Shown piece after piece: positions 60,054 to 64,000 of a DNA stretch of 64,000 bases. The notes beneath the pieces are model-generated. The model made no database searches, was not told the DNA's origin, and saw only the letters and a program-made list of their open reading frames with translations. The translations under genes were made by a program, and so were the position numbers. The stretch is from Simmondsia chinensis (taxonomy: Eukaryota; Streptophyta; Magnoliopsida; Caryophyllales; Simmondsiaceae), in NCBI GenBank assembly GCA_018398585.1, contig JAGTTD010000015.1, forward strand, positions 1,741,001 through 1,805,000, read 5' to 3'. Numbering within the stretch: position 1 is the stretch's first letter; each line of letters opens with the position of its first letter.

Positions 60054-60667
60054 AAACTCGATTAATTCCAACAGCTCCTTCCAAGAAGCCAAAGCTGCCT
60101 AAACCGGACCCAGACGTTCCGGAAGCGCTAGAAGCTCTCGCCAGTCTTGCCATCCAAGGAGATAGTGAAGCCAGCACCTCCTCCGAGCAAGCCACCACAA
60201 AACATCCCCGCCACCGCCCTGGCTGCTCTTGCATAGTGTGCATACAACCACCAAGTGGTAAGGGCCCCAAACACCACCAGACATGCACTTGTAATGTCTG
60301 TGTAATGGTCCAACGCCGGTTCCAGACATTAATGTTGCGCCGTGAGAGAAAACAACTGGAGAGAGAAACTGAATCTCCTAAGTTTCAGGAGAATCTTCCA
60401 TCCCCCGAAAAGCCTGGTGATCAGAATCTGGTATCTTTTGAGGGATCTGAAAATGAGCCGAGTAGAAAATGCGCCAACTCATGTTTGAAAGGCCAGATTG
60501 ATTTGAATATCCAGCCAGAGAGAGAGGAGGAAACTTCACCAAGGTCGAGTTCGGAGGCGACGATAAGGGCGCTTCAGGATGCCTCGGGGAGAGATATTGA
60601 GCAACGAAACATTTCGAATACAGGTGCGAACTTGAATTCTGATTCGACTGATGAGACTTTGGTGTAG
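47035..60667 (+). CDS. VAL: VAL/HSI2-type B3 transcriptional repressor
   Basis: Thirteen exons join to 861 codons: 47035-47201, 50394-50475, 50859-50957, 51975-52287, 52436-52781, 53111-53207, 53877-54051, 54612-54691, 55081-55479, 56351-56400, 57171-57284, 58642-58712, 60075-60667. Domains: N-terminal zinc motif with paired Cys/His (CFNPEC, LCDHC, HCGC, residues about 23-110); B3 DNA-binding domain (about 342-445; [35 protein letters not shown]); CW zinc finger (about 605-645; [19 protein letters not shown]), which in this family reads histone H3 methylation; Cys-rich [13 protein letters not shown]...CTCNVC; EAR-type IDLNIQP (806-812). In Arabidopsis VAL proteins bind RY (CATGCA) sites and recruit Polycomb to silence LEC1/ABI3/FUS3 and FLC. 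The Ala/Ser-rich first 20 residues differ from VAL1/VAL2, so the exact paralogue is open. Exon 13 uses the acceptor at 60074, because the upstream AG would give a stop. Confidence 0.95.
48375..48545 (-). pseudogene. LINE 3' region fragment, VAL intron 1
   Basis: AGAGAGAAAGAATGTGTAAG, GTGTCCTCAACATTGAAAAA and TTGTGTCAGGGAAGTCCC align with 16256-16400 in subtilase copy A. No open frame. Confidence 0.5.
48642..48816 (+). mobile_element. tRNA-derived SINE, VAL intron 1
   Basis: TAACTTAGTTGGTAAAG (A box) and GGGATCGAATCCC (B box) are spaced as in a tRNA gene. The body runs to GCTGCTGTAAAAAATG. Ten-base direct repeats AATGCAATGT (48642-48651, 48807-48816) flank it. Confidence 0.75.
48836..48988 (-). 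mobile_element. SINE body without 5S head, VAL intron 1
   Basis: Element about 48862-48977 with CAACAACAGCAAACCCAGTG and CAGGGTGCTACCCTGAAAGG (plus orientation). It carries an expanded G/T run near 48910-48932. Flanking TTGCTTGTTGC repeats are at 48836 and 48978. Confidence 0.75.
49474..49569 (-). mobile_element. 64-bp 5'-truncated SINE, VAL intron 1
   Basis: Only the 3' end of the family remains (49490-49553), between perfect 16-bp repeats TTGGGAATATAGGCAA (49474-49489, 49554-49569). A clear case of very short reverse-transcription product. Confidence 0.9.
50511..50538 (+). repeat. Poly(C) then poly(A) tract, VAL intron 2
   Basis: About 15 C, GG, then 12 A, 40 bp after the exon-2 donor. 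Similar C-A junctions occur at 57006-57064 and 60024-60056 in other introns of this gene. Confidence 0.8.
50550..50842 (+). repeat. 137-bp tandem duplication with (CA)n(TA)n, VAL intron 2
   Basis: GTCTATATGTTACATTTT begins at 50597 and again at 50734. The units share TTCATGATCTATGTTGGTCT and end TTTTTTAAAGCTC. Each is preceded by a (CA)n(TA)n tract. The second unit runs to within 16 bp of exon 3, so the region just upstream of the acceptor has been doubled. Confidence 0.85.
52846..53031 (+). mobile_element. SINE with non-5S head fragment, VAL intron 5
   Basis: Element about 52860-53017 ends in (TTG)3. Flanks TATCTATTTCTGAT and TATCTGTTTTTGAT (two mismatches) are the likely target duplication. 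The 5' part, TTGCTTTTATGCTTCTC then GTTGGGGGTCCTGG, resembles the head end of the element at 24803-25190 rather than the 5S head. Confidence 0.65.
55648..56093. mobile_element. GAGCTC-rich element 3 with terminal inverted repeats, VAL intron 9
   Basis: AGGGTGTATTTGAGCCAAGC at the left and CGACTCATTTACCCCCCTAC at the right are imperfect inverses. The interior is dense in AAGCTCGAGCTC-like words. It lies between exons 9 and 10. Confidence 0.65.
56750..57064. repeat. GAGCTC-rich element 4 and C-A tract, VAL intron 10
   Basis: GGGGTTCACTTGATCCGAGC at the left, GAGCTCGGCTTGGCTAGG inside, then C-rich CCACCTCCCCCCCCGCC and a run of about 20 A. The tract appears to have replaced the expected right end. 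Confidence 0.55.
57700..58465. repeat. Tourist-like repeat cluster, VAL intron 11
   Basis: Blocks GGAAAATGTTTTCAT, GGGAAATGTTTTCCG and the end ACCAAACAGAGCCC recur in the elements at 60711-61060 and 14380-14700. Probably more than one worn copy. Confidence 0.45.
58969..59129 (-). mobile_element. SINE body without 5S head, 17-bp target duplication, VAL intron 12
   Basis: Element 58986-59112. Flanks CAATTCATTTGTTACCC and CAATTCATTTGTGACCC differ at one base. The minus strand starts GTTGGGGGTCCTCGGAAAC and ends in (TTG)4, and the body is well preserved. Confidence 0.9.
59523..59843. mobile_element. GAGCTC-rich element 5 with terminal inverted repeats, VAL intron 12
   Basis: TAGGAGTACAAATGAGCATA on the left and CTTCACTCATTTGCACTCCT on the right are inverted repeats, the best-defined ends of this family here. 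Interior GAGCTCGATAAC and GGGCTCAAAGCTC words, no ORF. Confidence 0.7.
60022..60056 (+). repeat. Poly(C)-poly(A) tract before the last VAL exon
   Basis: About 20 C followed by about 12 A, ending some 20 bp before the exon-13 acceptor at 60074. The C run probably serves as the pyrimidine tract of the acceptor. Length instability here could affect splicing. Confidence 0.75.
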
Positions 60668-60710
60668 TGGTAAAATATGTTTGAAAGATTGAGGAATTGC
60701 ATCATTACTT

Positions 60711-61060
60711 AGGCGTTGTTTGGTTGATTAAAAACTTTTTACTTTTCATAAAATAATTAAATAAAAAGTGTTTTTTTTTTTTTTTTTTTTTCTTACGAAG
60801 AAAATGGTTTCATTCTATAAATTTGCATAAGATTTATAATTGACCAAGTTGAGGTTAAAGTGAACTATACGACATGAGATTATGATAGAAAATGTTCTTC
60901 CTTCTGTAAAAGAAAATGTTTTCCTCTTTTATGGAGAAGAAGTCAATTTCCCCTTTAACGAAGGAAAATATTTTCTATATGCCTGATGTTGCTATTAAAT
61001 CATGTAGAGAAACAATACAATTAAGACGGAAAATATTTTCCATAAGAAACAAACAGAGCC
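60711..61060. mobile_element. Tourist-like MITE with (T)n interruption
   Basis: GGCGTTGTTTGGTTGATTAA at the left and AAGAAACAAACAGAGCCTAC at the right are imperfect inverse ends. Inside are GAAGTCAATTTCCCC and GGAAAATATTTTCCATA blocks. A T run of about 20 lies at 60771-60791. Confidence 0.6.
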
Positions 61061-61253
61061 TACGTAACAGATTTTATGCTAGCTATTACATGATTAGCCG
61101 TTACGGAATAGTACTTTCATAATTGGCTTGACAAATATATTGTATTCTATTTAAAGCATATTTCTAATACATATCTAATGCATCAGCATGCTAAAAACTA
61201 CCAATGTGGCATAAAAGTCTATATATTCATGCAAGTTCTTTGCAAACAAAAGG

Positions 61254-61478
61254 ATGACAAGAAATTTATATGCCTTTAAAGAACCCGAGACGAAAATCAA
61301 TAACCCCATGCCAAAAATGAACCCTGATACTAATAAGAGTTCTTATGCAGGAGGTTCGGATAGAGATAAATCGAGTAATGACATAGAGCCTCGGAACCAT
61401 GACAATGATGCTAACGAGGATCATCCACCGTTGTTACCAATAAATCCGTCGACACCATCATCATCAGTCACCAGGTAA
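61254..61478 (+). CDS. Unrecognised small ORF (74 aa)
   Basis: MTRNLYAFKEPETKINNPMP onward: hydrophilic, rich in Asn, Asp, Pro and Ser, with no signal peptide, membrane segment or known motif. A CTATATATTC TATA-like box lies about 35 bp upstream. The frame ends ACCAGGTAA, which could also be a splice donor (CAG|GTAACT) with the reading continuing elsewhere. I do not recognise a family. It may be a first exon, a small gene or chance. Confidence 0.3.
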   Translation: MTRNLYAFKEPETKINNPMPKMNPDTNKSSYAGGSDRDKSSNDIEPRNHDNDANEDHPPLLPINPSTPSSSVTR

Positions 61479-61961
61479 CTTATTGTCTTTGTACGCATAA
61501 TTGCTTACAGAGTCTAATGAGGATCAACACTGTGAAGCTCGAGACTGATTTTGTTGAACGTACGTACATTCATCCATATTTTAATAGGTTTGTACATAAA
61601 AGTACAGATCGGGATTTTTCGGGAGGAGTCCAGCATACTTAACCCTAATCTAATATAAGTGATATGGATGAACTGAAAGAAAAGGAGGAAGAATACTAAG
61701 AGAGGCCAAAAGGGTTGGGTTTCTTGGAGCTCAACTTAACCCACATAGCATTTACTTTGTGATGTAATTTAACCATAGTTCTCTTTTGTGGTATTTTCAA
61801 TGAAAATTATTGTCTCGTTCATTTGAAATTAGTGGCATGTTTGGTCAAAGCTTCTTTTTCTGGAAAAAAAAATGCTCTTTTTTATTGGAGAAAATATCTT
61901 TCAAAAGTTGAAGGTATTTGGTCTGTAGAGAAAAATGCTTTTAAATAAAACAAAAACAGAT

Positions 61962-62176
61962 CTCATTAGAACTCCGAAGTTAAGCGTGCTTGGGCGAGAG
62001 TAGTACGAGGATGGGTGATCTGAGAAGTTTTCGTGTTGCCAACCCTATAAGGTTAGGGATCCTCGGAAACAACCTCTCGGTAGGGTTACACCTTGAAGGG
62101 GCAAGGCTGCATGCATCCACACCCCAAGCCCGCTTAGGTAGGAGCCCTTGAGGCATTGAGTCTGCGGTTGTTGAAA
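61962..62176 (+). mobile_element. 5S-headed SINE, slightly 5'-truncated
   Basis: CTCATTAGAACTCCGAAGTT, AGCGTGCTTGGGCGAGAGTA and GAGGATGGGTGATCTGAG are close to a genuine plant 5S rRNA internal promoter. They are followed by GGAAACAACCTCTCGG, CCTTGAAGGGGCAAGGCTGC and a TTGTTG tail. It is the best-kept 5S head in the window. Confidence 0.85.
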
Positions 62177-62697
62177 AACAGAAAAATTGTATTTCTTCTT
62201 TAAATTTCACAAATGCAGCTGATACAATTAAAAGTACGATGTAACTTGTCACAAATGACAATTTCAAAGATTATTAATGTAAATAATCTTAAAAAATGAT
62301 AACTTAAGGTATTTTATTTGGAAAGTAACCAATTTATCACATCACGATCTTCATTATTGATTAAAATGGATGGTGTAATCAACAAGGGTAAATTTTGAAA
62401 CACGGTACGGTTAATGTTTTTATGATAGTATATGAGTCTTTTGGAGTAAAAAAGATTAATATTATGGTCGAATGAGAAGGACACGATGAGTCGTGATGTG
62501 AAAAGTTTCTGTATAAACCCGAGGAGGTAGCTAGATGTATGGAGACTGGAGTGCCCGGTGTCGCGTAAGAGTAGAGGAGGGGCCCGAGTTGCATGATGGC
62601 CATTAAAGTACTACAAAGGAGCTTGCTTGAAGAAGACTGAAGTGAAAATTTGTATATAATTGGTTAAACTTTTGTTGCTAAACTGATAATATTAGGG

Positions 62698-62835
62698 TAT
62701 CATGACTCGGAAATAGCTTCCCTTTAGGGCAGTACCATGAAGGGGTAAGGCTGCATACATCCCTCTCCCCTAGACCCTGCATATGCGGAAGCCCTTGAGG
62801 CACTGGATCGGTGGTTGTTGTTGTTGTATCACGAC
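62698..62835 (+). mobile_element. SINE body without 5S head, 10-bp target duplication
   Basis: Element 62708-62825 between GTATCATGAC and GTATCACGAC. Starts TCGGAAATAGCTTCCC and ends GGTGGTTGTTGTTGTT. Confidence 0.75.
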
Positions 62836-63026
62836 ATTGTTATTGTTTTTGCTTGTTTATACACATTAATAGTCATCTCTGCTTTATACTTCAATCATCC
62901 CCAAAAGAATATCACACTACAATCTCCCGTCGTCATTCCCCCTGTTAAAATGCCCACATAAGATAAAGCGACTCTTTAATTATTGCGTTACAATCGTACA
63001 ACGATGCGTGCAAAGACAAAACTCTA

Positions 63027-63515
63027 AAAGCAACATTTCTAGTGCTCTAAGGGCTCTCGTCTAAGCATAGTGTGGAGGGTGGATGTACGCAACCTTTCTA
63101 CTTTAGGGTACCCTCAATAAAGGCTGTTTTCAAGAACCCCTAAACTGAGGGGTAGTTGTTTTGATGTACGCAACATTCCTAGTTGTTTTGAAGAAAGGCT
63201 GCTTTCGAGAACCCCTAACCTGAAGAAAGGATGTATGCAGACTTACCCCCCCGGGGTAATATTCTAATGAGAGGTCGTTTTTTAGGACCCTCAATATGAT
63301 AACTTAAAATTTACCCATTAAATTTTTTATCCTAATATTCCGTTTTACTACAGTAAAAATGTATAAAACCGTCTTAAATAGGTCTCTAGCATAACATCGA
63401 AGAGGGGGGAAAAAAATGAGTGCAGAGCCCAACTTGAGAGTAAGGACTTCCCAGGAAGTCACCCATCCTTGTACTACTCTCGCCCAAGCACGCTTAACTT
63501 CGGAGTTCAAATTTA
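63027..63515 (-). mobile_element. Rearranged SINE cluster
   Basis: Two or three partial body copies (63027-63300; GGCTGTTTTCAAGAACCCC and GGCTGCTTTCGAGAACCCC about 60 bp apart). A separate 5S-like head in the same orientation lies at 63420-63513 (GGACTTCCCAGGAAGTCACC, CAAGCACGCTTAACTTCGG). It looks like a tandem or nested insertion broken up later. Confidence 0.65.
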
Positions 63516-63638
63516 AAAATTCACTATAACCCAATATCAGATCAAACATGTATCATTAGAAATAACACAACATTAATATTAAAAAACATTAGAAAAAATC
63601 TTTACACATGTAAAATCTGAAACTTTCATTTATAAAAA

Positions 63639-63858
63639 GCAACATTCCCGAATGTCTTAAAGGCTCCCGCCTAAACAAGGTTTGGGCGGGTGGATGTACG
63701 CAGCCTTTCCTGAACAGAGGCTATTTCTGAGAACCTCCAACCCTCGTGCACGAGGACTTTTCAGAAGGTCACCCATCTTGGTACTACTCTCGTTCAAGCA
63801 CGTTTAACTTCGAAGTTCTAATGAGATCCTGTGTTTGCATGTTGGTACCCTCTTAAGT
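63639..63858 (-). mobile_element. 5S-headed SINE, near full length
   Basis: Minus strand: GAGGGTACCAACATGCAAAC, AGGATCTCATTAGAACTTCG, AAGTTAAACGTGCTTGAACG, AAGATGGGTGACCTTCTG, then the body with an internal deletion. It shares the GAGGGTACCAACATGC 5' end with the copy at 13027-13267. Confidence 0.8.
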
Positions 63859-64000
63859 TCATTTATAATAATAATAATCTTCTATATATTATTGTCAAGT
63901 ACTTCCACCCCCGCTGATCAAAAAAAAAAAAAAAGTACTTCTACCCCTAAAAGCCTCTAAACTCTGATCCAAACAATTTTAAGGGGGCGTCATCAAAAGC

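Noticed and set aside
59795..60074. Coding extension of the last VAL exon upstream through the poly(C)-poly(A) tract
   Set aside because: An open frame exists, but joining exon 12 to the AG before TAAACCG gives an immediate stop. The acceptor at 60074 keeps the frame and matches the family layout.
61962..62060. Functional 5S rRNA gene
   Set aside because: Only part of the 5S sequence is present, it lacks the 5' and 3' ends of a 5S gene, and it continues directly into the SINE body and TTG tail. The same holds for the other 5S-like segments.
1..64000. CRISPR array, bacterial operon or prophage content
   Set aside because: No regularly spaced short repeats with unique spacers, no prokaryotic gene spacing, and all genes are split by introns with plant splice sites.

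Overview
The window looks like nuclear DNA of a flowering plant, probably a core eudicot. Overall composition is AT-rich by eye. Genes have many GT-AG introns, often of 1-3 kb, packed with mobile elements, and every gene product belongs to a plant-specific family or clade. I cannot name the species. Only four confident genes occupy 64 kb, and all four can be spliced by hand into intact reading frames.

Layout: (1) 2119-8719, + strand, an 8-exon CBP60 calmodulin-binding transcription factor (631 aa), preceded by three 109-bp tandem repeats in a probable 5'UTR intron. (2) 10922-22400 and 26243-37857, - strand, two tandem 13-exon subtilases of the SBT5/AIR3 type. Each is 764 aa, has identical exon lengths and keeps the full catalytic set. 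They come from one block duplication of about 14 kb. A third copy of their promoter, without a gene, lies at about 38.7-38.9 kb. (3) 39.1-46.9 kb, a gene-poor stretch with decayed Copia, LINE, SINE and MITE remains. (4) 47035-60667, + strand, a 13-exon VAL/HSI2-type B3 repressor (861 aa) with N-terminal zinc motif, B3, CW zinc finger, Cys-rich motif and EAR motif. (5) 60.7-64 kb, SINE-rich DNA with one small unassigned ORF.

The most distinctive content is the short interspersed elements. About twenty copies share one Au-SINE-like 3' body ending in (TTG)n, but they carry different 5' heads. Many have a 5S rRNA-derived head that retains the internal pol III promoter boxes. One copy with a 14-bp target duplication carries an unrelated head of about 210 nt, and its pre-insertion sequence survives in the paralogous subtilase flank. 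At least one other non-5S head is seen. The family therefore looks modular, with a swappable head on a fixed tail.

A complete 293-bp LTR retrotransposon with 72-bp LTRs, a tRNA-Met-type primer site, a purine tract and a 5-bp target duplication lies in a subtilase intron, and a diverged partner sits in a CBP60 intron. Other elements are Tourist-like MITEs, hAT-like elements, a foldback element, GAGCTC-rich repeats, tRNA-derived SINEs and LINE fragments. The subtilase duplication lets several insertions be dated relative to it.

The genes are not a pathway cluster. CBP60 (calcium signalling and immunity), secreted subtilases (cell-wall protein processing) and VAL (Polycomb-linked repression of the embryo programme) are functionally independent neighbours.
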